A stretch of DNA of 6,030 bases, from NCBI GenBank assembly GCA_020050375.1, contig JAGVKR010000199.1, positions 1-6,030 on the forward strand, written 5' to 3'. Both the position numbers and the translations under genes were made by a program. Each line of letters begins with the position of its first letter. Within the stretch, counting starts at the first letter, position 1. This DNA is from Planctomycetales bacterium (lineage in GTDB: Bacteria > Planctomycetota > Planctomycetia > Planctomycetales > Planctomycetaceae). This document shows positions 1-6,030 of this stretch, piece after piece. Under the pieces are notes generated by a model. It ran no database searches, was not told where the DNA came from, and worked only from the letters and a program-made list of their open reading frames with translations.

Positions 1-74
1 ACCCCCGCCGCACCGGCATTCGCCATGCCGGAAAACTTTCCTCCTCATTGCCTTTCGTGACCATCATGCCCTTG

Positions 75-99
75 AAAAAAAACACAGCCGCTGGGCTAT
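75..99 (-). terminator. Weak candidate intrinsic terminator, leftward transcription
   Basis: Read on the minus strand, a 6-bp stem (ATAGCC pairing with GGCTGT, including one T-G wobble, loop CAGC; plus-strand positions 84-99) is followed after one base by eight consecutive T (plus-strand A run 75-82). This is the layout of a rho-independent terminator for a leftward transcript. The stem is short, and no minus-strand gene is evident to its right, so it may be chance. Confidence 0.2.
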
Positions 100-240
100 T
101 GAATCTCGCCCCTGTCGGGGCTCTTCCGACGACCGTCCTGGCGCGAAACGCGCGACTCCTGCACGAATGCGGCACCAGCGAACCGCATCTACTCGCAAAA
201 ATCACCGGACGTGACAATCGGGATCGAGAATCAGCAGAGC

Positions 241-257
241 GGTCGGTCGGTCGGTCG
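241..257. repeat. GGTC tetranucleotide tandem repeat (4 copies)
   Basis: Four perfect GGTC units plus one extra G form a simple sequence repeat in a non-coding stretch about 380 bases before the first GH57 gene. Tetranucleotide tracts can change copy number by slippage, but four copies is short and no reading frame or promoter is clearly controlled by it. The repeat itself is seen directly; any regulatory role is speculation. Confidence 0.8.
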
Positions 258-273
258 AAATTTGTCATCCGAC

Positions 274-344
274 TTCAACGAACACCGGGGGCTCCCGTTG
301 GTCGACCCCGGCCACGCGACCTCACATTTACGTTTCAACGAACA
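274..344. repeat. Paired 11-nt direct repeat TTCAACGAACA
   Basis: TTCAACGAACA occurs at 274-284 and again at 334-344, exactly 60 bases apart in the same orientation. A second word, TGTCATCCG, flanks the pair at 263-271 and 356-364. The repeats lie in the gene-free region before the first GH57 gene. They could be protein binding sites or relics of a duplication; the bases between the copies do not match each other. Confidence 0.45.
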
Positions 345-638
345 ATGAGGACGAGTGTCATCCGCCAGCGATCACAGGCCTCTGCTCTGTGAGAATGGGC
401 AAAATGAGACATCTTTCCCGAATTCGTGACTTGGGATACATTCATGCCTTGTGGTGGCGTTGCCGATATTGCTGATTATGCGTAGGCCTGAGGCTTGAGA
501 CTTGGGGCTTGAGGCAGATGCATCGCGGGGCGAATGCGCGTCGGCGGGCCGGCTGACTGCGCAACGCCAAGAAACCACAACCAGATCTCAGCGCGGCCCT
601 TCCGATCGGCCGCGCGTCACCGATCGTCGAAATCGAGT

Positions 639-2825
639 ATGCAGCCCATCGCTCTGGCGTTGTTCTGGCATCAGCATCAACCGTATTACCCGGACGACGT
701 CAGCGGCGAGACGCTGATGCCGTGGGTCCGTTTGCACGGAACAAAAGACTACTACGGGATGGCGCTGCACCTCAAAGAGGTGCCCGAGTTTCGCTGCGCC
801 ATCAACCTGGTGCCGAGCCTGCTGCTACAGATCCAGCGGTACACCGACAAGGGGGGGAGCGACCGGCATCTCGACGTCTCGCGGATCCCGGCCGATGGTC
901 TGACGGAAGGGGATTCGCAGTACATCCTCGACCAGTTCTTCATGGCCAGCGCGGACAACATGATCCGGCCGTACCCGCGATACCACGAGCTGTACCTGAA
1001 GCGGGGCTTCGGTCGGGACACGGCCGAGAAGGCGCTGCCGCGCTTTTCGGAACGCGATCTGCGCGACCTGCAGGTGTGGAACAATCTCACATGGATGCAC
1101 CCGCTGGCGTTCGAGAAAGACCCCGAGCTGCGCGAATTGCGCAACAAAGGACGCTTCTGGACCGAAAACGAAAAAAACCGCCTGCTTGAAAAGCAGATGC
1201 AGATCCTGCGCGAGATCATCCCCCTGCATCGCGAGCTCGCCAAGAGCGGCCAGATCGAGCTGACGACCACCCCGTTCTACCATCCGATTCTGCCGCTCCT
1301 GTGGGACAAGCGCTCGGCGCGGCAGGCCATGCCGGAATGCGAGTTGCCCAAGCATCTCGAGTCGTACGCGGCCGATGCCCGGTTGCAGATCGAGCGCGGC
1401 GTCGCCCTGCACAAAGAGTTGTTCGGGTCGGCTCCCACCGGGATGTGGCCCTCCGAGGGCTCGGTCTCGCAGGAGATCATTCCGGCGATCGCCCAGGCCG
1501 GGATCGAATGGATCGCCACCGACGAAGAAATTCTGGCACGGTCGACGAACGGCTGGATTTCCCGCGATTCGCAGGGGTACATCCGCCATCCGGAAATGCT
1601 CTACCGCCCGTGGCGGATCGAAGAGCAGGGGCACCAGTTGCAGATCGTCTTTCGCGATCACGGCCTTTCCGACCTGATCGGCTTCCATTACCAGCGGAGC
1701 GACCCAACCCGTGCCGCGCAGGACCTGCTCGGGCGCGTCGAAGCGATCGGTCGCGCCGTCGAATCGAACAACGCGGGTCGGCCGGCGCTCGTTCCGATCA
1801 TCCTCGACGGCGAAAACTGCTGGGAATACTACCCGGACGGCGGCGTCGAATTCCTGCGGACGCTCTATCGCGGCGCGGCCCGGCATGGGGCCATTCGCCC
1901 CGTGCGCGTCGGCGACTACGTTCGCGAGCATCCCGCCACCGATCGCATCGGACGACTGTTCGCCGGCAGTTGGATCTCGCACAACTTCGCGATCTGGATC
2001 GGCCACTCGGAAGACAACACTGCTTGGGACCTGCTGCACCAGACGCGGCAGTTTCTCACCCAGTCGCAGGGACAGGCCCCCGCCGCCGATCTGGCCTTGG
2101 CGTGGGAAGAGTTGTACATCGCCGAAGGGAGCGACTGGTTCTGGTGGTTCGGCGACGATCACTCGTCGGCCCAGGACGACCTGTTCGATCAGTTGTTCCG
2201 CAAGCACCTGCAGAACGTTTACACGCTCTTGGGGACGCCGTCGCCGTCGTTGCTCAATCGCCCGATCACGCGGATGCAGCGCAAGAGCGTGCACACCGAT
2301 CCCAAGGGTTTCCTGAAGGTGAAGGTCGACGGTCGGCGGACGTATTTCGAATGGATCAACGCGGGGCATTACGTCAGCGGCAGCGAGCGGGGCACGATGA
2401 CGCTCGTCACAGAGGGAGTCATTCGCGAGGTTTACTTCGGTTTCGACCTTGAGCGGTTGATGGTCCGAATCGACACGGCCCGCACCGCCAAGGAGGAGCT
2501 GGACCGCGTCGAGGAGATCCGTCTCGTGTTTCTGGAGCCGCAGGGATACGAGTTGCGGATCAGCGATCCGGGCAAGACGCTGATGCGGGCCCGATTGCTC
2601 AGGAACAAAGAAGAGATCCTCACGGCGCGGGTGCAGGCGGCCGTCGCTCAGATCGTCGAGTTGACCGTCCCCTTCGCCGATCTCGACGTGCAACCCGACA
2701 CACCGGTCCACTTTTACGTTGAAGCGCTCACCGACGGGCAGAGCATCGACCGGGCCCCGCGCGAAGGGGCGCTGGAACTGCGCGTTCCCAGCGCCGATTA
2801 CGAACAAATCATGTGGCAAGCGTGA
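639..2825 (+). CDS. GH57 glycoside hydrolase (alpha-amylase/amylopullulanase type)
   Basis: A 728-residue family 57 glycosidase expected to cleave alpha-glucan with retention of configuration. The GH57 signature regions appear in order: HQHQP (11-15); [11 protein letters not shown] (31-41), shared by this subgroup; TTTPFYHPI (209-217); GMWPSE (268-273), where E273 is the likely nucleophile; [10 protein letters not shown] (389-398), where D390 is the likely acid/base; and [13 protein letters not shown] (495-507). A conserved [13 protein letters not shown] stretch lies at 443-455. Residues from about 560 on form a beta-rich C-terminal domain with YFEW (569-572) and YFGFD (599-603), as in amylopullulanase-type relatives, so the protein looks complete. 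I chose ATG 639 because the first barrel strand begins at residue 4; an in-frame ATG at 534 would add 35 residues of non-family character. No ribosome binding site is clear. There is no signal peptide, so it is probably cytoplasmic. Whether it cuts alpha-1,4, alpha-1,6 or both linkages cannot be read from the sequence. Confidence 0.9.
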   Translation: MQPIALALFWHQHQPYYPDDVSGETLMPWVRLHGTKDYYGMALHLKEVPEFRCAINLVPSLLLQIQRYTDKGGSDRHLDVSRIPADGLTEGDSQYILDQFFMASADNMIRPYPRYHELYLKRGFGRDTAEKALPRFSERDLRDLQVWNNLTWMHPLAFEKDPELRELRNKGRFWTENEKNRLLEKQMQILREIIPLHRELAKSGQIELTTTPFYHPILPLLWDKRSARQAMPECELPKHLESYAADARLQIERGVALHKELFGSAPTGMWPSEGSVSQEIIPAIAQAGIEWIATDEEILARSTNGWISRDSQGYIRHPEMLYRPWRIEEQGHQLQIVFRDHGLSDLIGFHYQRSDPTRAAQDLLGRVEAIGRAVESNNAGRPALVPIILDGENCWEYYPDGGVEFLRTLYRGAARHGAIRPVRVGDYVREHPATDRIGRLFAGSWISHNFAIWIGHSEDNTAWDLLHQTRQFLTQSQGQAPAADLALAWEELYIAEGSDWFWWFGDDHSSAQDDLFDQLFRKHLQNVYTLLGTPSPSLLNRPITRMQRKSVHTDPKGFLKVKVDGRRTYFEWINAGHYVSGSERGTMTLVTEGVIREVYFGFDLERLMVRIDTARTAKEELDRVEEIRLVFLEPQGYELRISDPGKTLMRARLLRNKEEILTARVQAAVAQIVELTVPFADLDVQPDTPVHFYVEALTDGQSIDRAPREGALELRVPSADYEQIMWQA

Positions 2826-2826
2826 C

Positions 2827-2891
2827 GATCGAAGATAGTGGATAGAGCACTGGCAGAGTCCCCTTCGATCCCCGACCTACTATCTACGATC
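2827..2891. repeat. Imperfect inverted repeat between GH57 and galT
   Basis: Arms at 2827-2845 and 2873-2891 are reverse complements at 15 of 19 positions, separated by 27 bases, starting 2 bases after the GH57 stop codon. The transcript could fold into a hairpin. There is no T tract after it, so it is not a standard intrinsic terminator. It could be an mRNA-stabilising or attenuating structure, or a dispersed intergenic repeat of the CTATCTAC type; a further GATC-TTCTATC segment nearby offers an alternative pairing. Confidence 0.55.
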
Positions 2892-2907
2892 TTCTATCCT
2901 CGACTCC

Positions 2908-2930
2908 CCTGACCCCCGAATCCTGACCCC
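2908..2930. repeat. CCTGACCCC direct repeat before galT
   Basis: CCTGACCCC occurs at 2908-2916 and 2922-2930, 14 bases apart, just upstream of the galT start. The surrounding pyrimidine-rich tract (about 2896-2940) has no purine-rich ribosome binding site. It resembles low-complexity intergenic filler; a role is not shown. Confidence 0.5.
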
Positions 2931-2941
2931 TTTCTCCCGTC

Positions 2942-3964
2942 ATGTCTGATCTCCGCAAAGACCCGATCGTCGGACGCTGGGTGATTATCGCCACCGATCG
3001 CGCCAAACGCCCCCAGGATTTTGCGCGGCTCGAACCGGTGAAGAGCGGCGGGTTCTGCCCGTTCTGCAAGGGGAACGAAAGCAACACGCCCCCCGAGATT
3101 CTGGCGTATCGCGAGCCGCACTCCGGCTCCAACAACCCCGGTTGGCGCGTGCGCGTTGTCCCCAATAAATTCCCGGCGCTCACTGTCGAAGGGGCGCTCA
3201 ACAAGCGCGGCGACGGAATCTACGACCTGATGAACGGTGTCGGCGCGCACGAAGTGATCATCGAATGTCCGCACCATGAATCGAGCATGGCGCGGCTCTC
3301 CGTCGACAACGTCCGCGAGATTCTGTGGGTCTATCGCGACCGGCTGGTCGACCTCAAGCGCGATCCCAGGCTTGTCCACGGGTTGATCTTCAAGAATGTC
3401 GGAGCGCTCGCTGGCGCGTCGCTCGAACACAGCCATTCGCAACTCATCGTCACACCCGTTGTGCCGATTTCGGTCTGGGAGGAGATGACCGGCTCGCTCG
3501 AGTTCTACAATTATCGCGGGCGCTGCATCTACTGCGACATGATTCAGCAGGAGCTCGCGGCCGCCAGCCGGATCGTGCTCGATACGCCCAACTTCATCGC
3601 CTTTTGCCCGTTTGCCAGCCGCTTTCCTTTCGAGACCTGGATCCTTCCCAAGCAGCACTCGAGCCACTTCGAGAACATCCCGCGGCAGGGGGTCGAGGAA
3701 ATGGGGACGGTCCTCAAGACGATCCTCGGCAAGCTGGAGTTGGCACTCGACGACCCGCCGTACAACTACATCATTCACACGGCGCCGTTCGACACCAAAG
3801 AAGTGCCGCATTACCACTGGCACGTCGAAATCATCCCGCGCCTCACGCGTATCGCGGGTTTCGAATGGGGAAGCGGGTTCTACATCAACCCGGTGCTTCC
3901 AGAGCAGGCGGGGGCGTTTCTCCGCGAGACGGAGGTCGAATTCACGGCCAACGGGAGCTTTTAG
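2942..3964 (+). CDS. GalT-family nucleotidyltransferase (UDP-hexose uridylyltransferase or ADP-glucose phosphorylase)
   Basis: A 340-residue GalT-type protein of the HIT superfamily, close to the usual length of about 330-350. It opens with [12 protein letters not shown], a typical start for the family that fixes ATG 2942 although no Shine-Dalgarno is visible. CPFC (39-42), H112 and H163 match the four structural zinc ligands of E. coli GalT. The active site reads HSHSQ (163-167); H165 would be the nucleophile that carries the nucleotidyl group. Classical GalT has HPH here. A second CxxC (195-198) with H239, H242 and the HYHWH cluster (290-294) suggests a second metal site. Classical function is swapping UMP between UDP-glucose and galactose-1-phosphate. 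The HSHSQ form, which I recall from Arabidopsis ADP-glucose phosphorylase, together with GH57 neighbours and no other galactose gene in view, makes an ADP- or UDP-glucose role in glucan metabolism equally plausible. It lies 116 bases after the GH57 stop and may be cotranscribed. Confidence 0.88.
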   Translation: MSDLRKDPIVGRWVIIATDRAKRPQDFARLEPVKSGGFCPFCKGNESNTPPEILAYREPHSGSNNPGWRVRVVPNKFPALTVEGALNKRGDGIYDLMNGVGAHEVIIECPHHESSMARLSVDNVREILWVYRDRLVDLKRDPRLVHGLIFKNVGALAGASLEHSHSQLIVTPVVPISVWEEMTGSLEFYNYRGRCIYCDMIQQELAAASRIVLDTPNFIAFCPFASRFPFETWILPKQHSSHFENIPRQGVEEMGTVLKTILGKLELALDDPPYNYIIHTAPFDTKEVPHYHWHVEIIPRLTRIAGFEWGSGFYINPVLPEQAGAFLRETEVEFTANGSF

Positions 3965-4033
3965 CGTGCGAAGAGGGCACTCCGATGGGGAAAGAATTGG
4001 GGATGGGGGGCGCACGCCAATGGACGCGAAAAT

Positions 4034-4073
4034 CACCCTCACCCCCGACCCCTCTCCCGTCGAGGGAGAGGGG
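4034..4073. repeat. CCCTCACCCC/CCCTCTCCC palindromic intergenic repeat
   Basis: A perfect 10-bp inverted repeat, CCCCTCTCCC (4049-4058) and GGGAGAGGGG (4064-4073), encloses a 5-nt GTCGA loop and is preceded by CACCCTCACCCCCGA. Elements of this CACCCTCACCCC-CCCTCTCCC form recur between genes in many GC-rich bacteria (recalled, not checked here). It begins 69 bases after the galT stop and could act as a transcript 3' end or mRNA-protecting structure. No T tract follows on the plus strand, so classical intrinsic termination is not supported. Confidence 0.7.
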
Positions 4074-4459
4074 AGAACGAAATGCGCAGATACCAGGCCG
4101 CTGGTCGTGGCACCCAAAATAACGTCCAGGGGATCCATCCACCGGCGAATCTGGAGAATTGAGGAAAAATTTTCTGAAGAATCCCGCCGCAACCGCAATC
4201 GAAAAAAAACGCAAGTCTCGATACATTGAGCGTGACGCCGACGGTTGTTTTGCCCGTTAGTGCGCGACATGATCCACATCGAACATCAAACGCAGAGGAT
4301 GATTCATACGACTGATGCGAAGAGGCAAGCTGGATGAGGGCTGAGTTTGCCGGCTGAGCGGCCATTTGGTTATCGCCTGATCTCTGAAGTACTGTTAACT
4401 GAGCACTGCTTTCATCACCGGACTCGTCGATTTCCCGCCACTGCGCCAGCGCCCCGCAT

Positions 4460-4470
4460 GGAGGAAAGGA
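4460..4470 (+). promoter_or_regulatory. Strong ribosome binding site of second GH57 gene
   Basis: The purine-rich GGAGGAAAGGA lies 7 bases before ATG 4478 and offers a near-ideal Shine-Dalgarno pairing. It decides the start: the ATG at 4458 overlapping it is in another frame. The other two genes here have no comparable site. Confidence 0.75.
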
Positions 4471-4477
4471 TTCGCCC

Positions 4478-6030
4478 ATGAGTTGTCGCATTCGTCTGGT
4501 TCTGGCGTTGCACGATCATCAGCCGATCGGAAATTTCGACGGCGTGTTCGAAGCTGCCTACCAGGACAGCTACGCCCCCTTTCTCGACGTCCTCGAGAAG
4601 TACCCCGAGCTGCCGGTGGCCCTGCACACCTCGGGCAGCCTGCTCGAGTGGCTCGTCGACAAGCATCCGGAATACATCGACCGCGTGCGGATGCTGGCTG
4701 ACCGCGGGCAGGTCGAGATCGTCGGCGGCCCCTTCTACGAGCCGATTCTCGCGACCATTCCGCGTCGCGACCGGGTCGGGCAGATTACGGCGTACACGCG
4801 TTATCTCGAAAAGCTGTTCGGCACTCAGGTCCGCGGGATGTGGGTTCCCGAGAGAGTCTGGGAGCAATCGTTTGCCGGCGACATCACGCAGGCCGGAATC
4901 GAATACACGATTCTCGACGACTATCACTTCCGCAACGCCGGCCTGCGCGACGACGAGCTGCATGGCTATTACCTTTCCGAAGACGAAGGGCGGCTGCTGA
5001 AGATTTTCCCCGGCAGCGAGAAGTTGCGGTATACGATCCCCTTCGCCGATCCGCAGGAGACGATCAACTACCTCCGCGAGATCGCCGACCGGTTCCCGAA
5101 TTCGGTGGTCACGTTCGGTGACGACGGTGAGAAATTCGGCACCTGGCCGGGAACGAAAAAGCACGTCTACCAGGACGGCTGGATCTATCGCTTTCTCGAC
5201 GCGCTCCGCGCCAATGCCGACTGGCTCAAGGTCTCGACCCTCTCGGAAGTGATCGACAACGTTCCGCCGATCGGCAAGGTCTATCTCCCTGACGCCAGCT
5301 ATCGCGAGATGACCGAATGGGCGCTCCCGGTCTCACGGCAGAGTGAGTACTTCCATTTGGTTCATGCTCACGAGCACACTCCCGACTGGTCGCAGCTCAA
5401 GCAGTTTCTGCGGGGCGGGTTCTGGCGCAACTTCCGCGTCAAGTATCCTGAAAGCAACGAGATGTACGCGCGGATGCTGCAAGTCAGCGAGCGGCTGCGC
5501 GAGGTGACCGAGAGCGGCGCAGCCCGCGAACGGTGCGATCTCGTGTCGCAGGCCCGCACGGCGCTCTATCGGGCGCAGTGCAACTGCCCGTACTGGCACG
5601 GCGCGTTCGGCGGCCTGTATTTGCCCCATTTGCGGAACGCCATCTATCACCACCTGATTGCCGCCGATACGCTCCTCGAGCAGGCGGTGGGCCGCGACGG
5701 GCCGTGGGTCGAGGTCAACGCGGCTGACTACAATCTCGACGCGCGAAAGGAGCTGCGGCTCGCGAGCGACCGCCTCGTGGCGTATGTCTCCCCCAGCCGC
5801 GGCGGACACATCTACGAGCTGGACATCCGCAGCATCAATCACAATTTGCTGGCGACTCTCAATCGGCGGCCCGAGGTCTATCACGACAAGGTCCGCGAGG
5901 CGGGTGAGCGCCAGGGGAATCACGACGACCACAAGGCAGTCAGCATTCATGACCTCGTGGCGTTCAAGCAGCCCGATCTGCACAAGAAGCTGCAGTACGA
6001 CCATTGGCCGCGCAAGAGTTGCGTCGATCA
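4478..6030 (+). CDS. GH57 4-alpha-glucanotransferase/alpha-amylase, 3'-truncated by window
   Basis: The frame stays open from ATG 4478 to the window end, giving 517 residues of a protein whose family usually runs to about 650-740, so roughly the last quarter is missing. It belongs to the GH57 group of Thermococcus 4-alpha-glucanotransferase and Dictyoglomus AmyA, which move maltooligosaccharide segments between chains or hydrolyse them. Signature regions: HDHQPIGNF (12-20); GGPFYEPIL (83-91); [10 protein letters not shown] (119-128) with E125 as likely nucleophile, equivalent to Glu123 of the Thermococcus enzyme; [13 protein letters not shown] (214-226) with D216 as likely acid/base; [18 protein letters not shown] (366-383). 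[13 protein letters not shown] (313-325) marks the DUF1925-like helical domain. The beta-rich DUF1926-like domain starts near 400 and ends in view with [12 protein letters not shown]. No signal peptide, so probably cytoplasmic. Transferase versus amylase activity cannot be told from sequence alone. Confidence 0.9.
   Translation, partial: MSCRIRLVLALHDHQPIGNFDGVFEAAYQDSYAPFLDVLEKYPELPVALHTSGSLLEWLVDKHPEYIDRVRMLADRGQVEIVGGPFYEPILATIPRRDRVGQITAYTRYLEKLFGTQVRGMWVPERVWEQSFAGDITQAGIEYTILDDYHFRNAGLRDDELHGYYLSEDEGRLLKIFPGSEKLRYTIPFADPQETINYLREIADRFPNSVVTFGDDGEKFGTWPGTKKHVYQDGWIYRFLDALRANADWLKVSTLSEVIDNVPPIGKVYLPDASYREMTEWALPVSRQSEYFHLVHAHEHTPDWSQLKQFLRGGFWRNFRVKYPESNEMYARMLQVSERLREVTESGAARERCDLVSQARTALYRAQCNCPYWHGAFGGLYLPHLRNAIYHHLIAADTLLEQAVGRDGPWVEVNAADYNLDARKELRLASDRLVAYVSPSRGGHIYELDIRSINHNLLATLNRRPEVYHDKVREAGERQGNHDDHKAVSIHDLVAFKQPDLHKKLQYDHWPRKSCVD

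Larger units (their letters stand above)
1..638. other. Upstream region without a convincing gene
   Basis: I see no gene I can support here. One frame is open from the left edge to 392, but its translation is rich in Arg, Thr and Ser with no recognisable motif, and it crosses the GGTC tandem repeat, so I treat it as spurious. Another frame ends in TGA at 58-60 and could be the last 19 codons of a gene lying to the left; nothing supports or excludes this. The stretch holds the GGTC run (241-257), repeated words TTCAACGAACA and TGTCATCCG, a 6-bp stem TCACAG/CTGTGA at 372-392 with a 9-nt loop, a 5-bp GCCCC/GGGGC hairpin at 108-121, and degenerate GGCTTGAG-like repeats near 485-514. No promoter stands out. 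It may hold the promoter and leader of the GH57 gene that follows. Confidence 0.55.
3965..4477. other. Intergenic region between galT and second GH57 gene
   Basis: A 513-base gap with no supportable gene; the frames open across it show no family motif. It contains, in order, the CCCTCACCCC palindromic repeat (4034-4073), an A/T-tract island (about 4155-4210) with GAAAAATTTTC and an eight-A run, and a strong ribosome binding site at its right end. Its base composition is lower in GC than the flanking genes. I found no convincing -35/-10 pair, sigma-54 site, tRNA or riboswitch. The length makes it likely that the second GH57 gene has its own promoter here. Confidence 0.6.

Noticed and set aside
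48..392. A 114-codon open frame in the upstream region
   Set aside because: No recognisable domain, no ribosome binding site, low-complexity Arg-rich translation crossing a GGTC repeat.
372..392. TCACAG/CTGTGA inverted repeat resembling a CRP site
   Set aside because: The half-sites are in the wrong orientation (TGTGA-N6-TCACA is required), and the loop is 9 bases; it is at most a small hairpin.
534..638. A 35-residue N-terminal extension of the first GH57 protein from ATG 534
   Set aside because: The extension is rich in Arg and Ser, is not a signal peptide, and lies before the conserved first strand that begins right after ATG 639.
825..2819. A 664-codon open frame antisense to the first GH57 gene
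   Set aside because: It mirrors the GH57 gene almost end to end, a common by-product of strong third-position GC bias; the translation has no family motif, and the sense strand has all five GH57 regions.
4107..4123. TGGCAC resembling the -24 element of a sigma-54 promoter
   Set aside because: No GC dinucleotide at the required -12 spacing follows it.
2894..4279. A 461-codon open frame antisense to galT
   Set aside because: It spans galT in reverse plus the intergenic repeat, and its translation is Arg/Asp/Val-rich without motifs. The sense gene is certain.
4366..4395. Possible sigma-70 promoter TTGGTT - 18 bases - TACTGT before the second GH57 gene
   Set aside because: Only three of six bases match the consensus in each box, which is expected by chance.

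Overview
The window comes from a GC-rich bacterial chromosome. It carries three genes on the + strand, all for intracellular alpha-glucan or nucleotide-sugar metabolism: a complete GH57 glycosidase (639-2825), a complete GalT-type nucleotidyltransferase (2942-3964), and the first 517 codons of a second GH57 enzyme that runs off the right edge (4478-6030). High GC, weak or absent Shine-Dalgarno sites on two of three genes, long repeat-littered intergenic stretches, and the protein types together suggest a Planctomycetes-like bacterium. That assignment is inference; there is no rRNA or phylogenetic marker in the window.

Layout: 1-638 shows no convincing gene and holds a GGTC tetranucleotide run, several short direct repeats and small hairpins. 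The first GH57 gene follows with no clear ribosome binding site. A 116-base gap (2826-2941) holds an imperfect 19-nt inverted repeat and a 9-nt direct repeat, then comes galT. A 513-base gap (3965-4477) holds a perfect 10-bp palindrome in a CCCTCACCCC/CCCTCTCCC-type intergenic repeat and an A/T-tract island. The second GH57 gene then starts behind a strong purine-rich ribosome binding site.

The two GH57 proteins are not duplicates. The first has the amylopullulanase/alpha-amylase type of signature regions ([34 protein letters not shown]). The second has the 4-alpha-glucanotransferase type ([37 protein letters not shown]). Neither has a signal peptide, so both probably act on cytoplasmic glucan. 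The GalT-like protein between them has HSHSQ at its active site instead of the classical HPH. As I recall, plant ADP-glucose phosphorylase also has this arrangement, so it may exchange or phosphorolyse NDP-glucose in storage-glucan turnover rather than work in galactose breakdown. The plausible picture is a glycogen or maltodextrin module: one enzyme cuts or debranches glucan, one rearranges the chains, and one links glucose-1-phosphate to nucleotide-glucose. I see no mobile element, CRISPR array, tRNA, rRNA or wholly new system.
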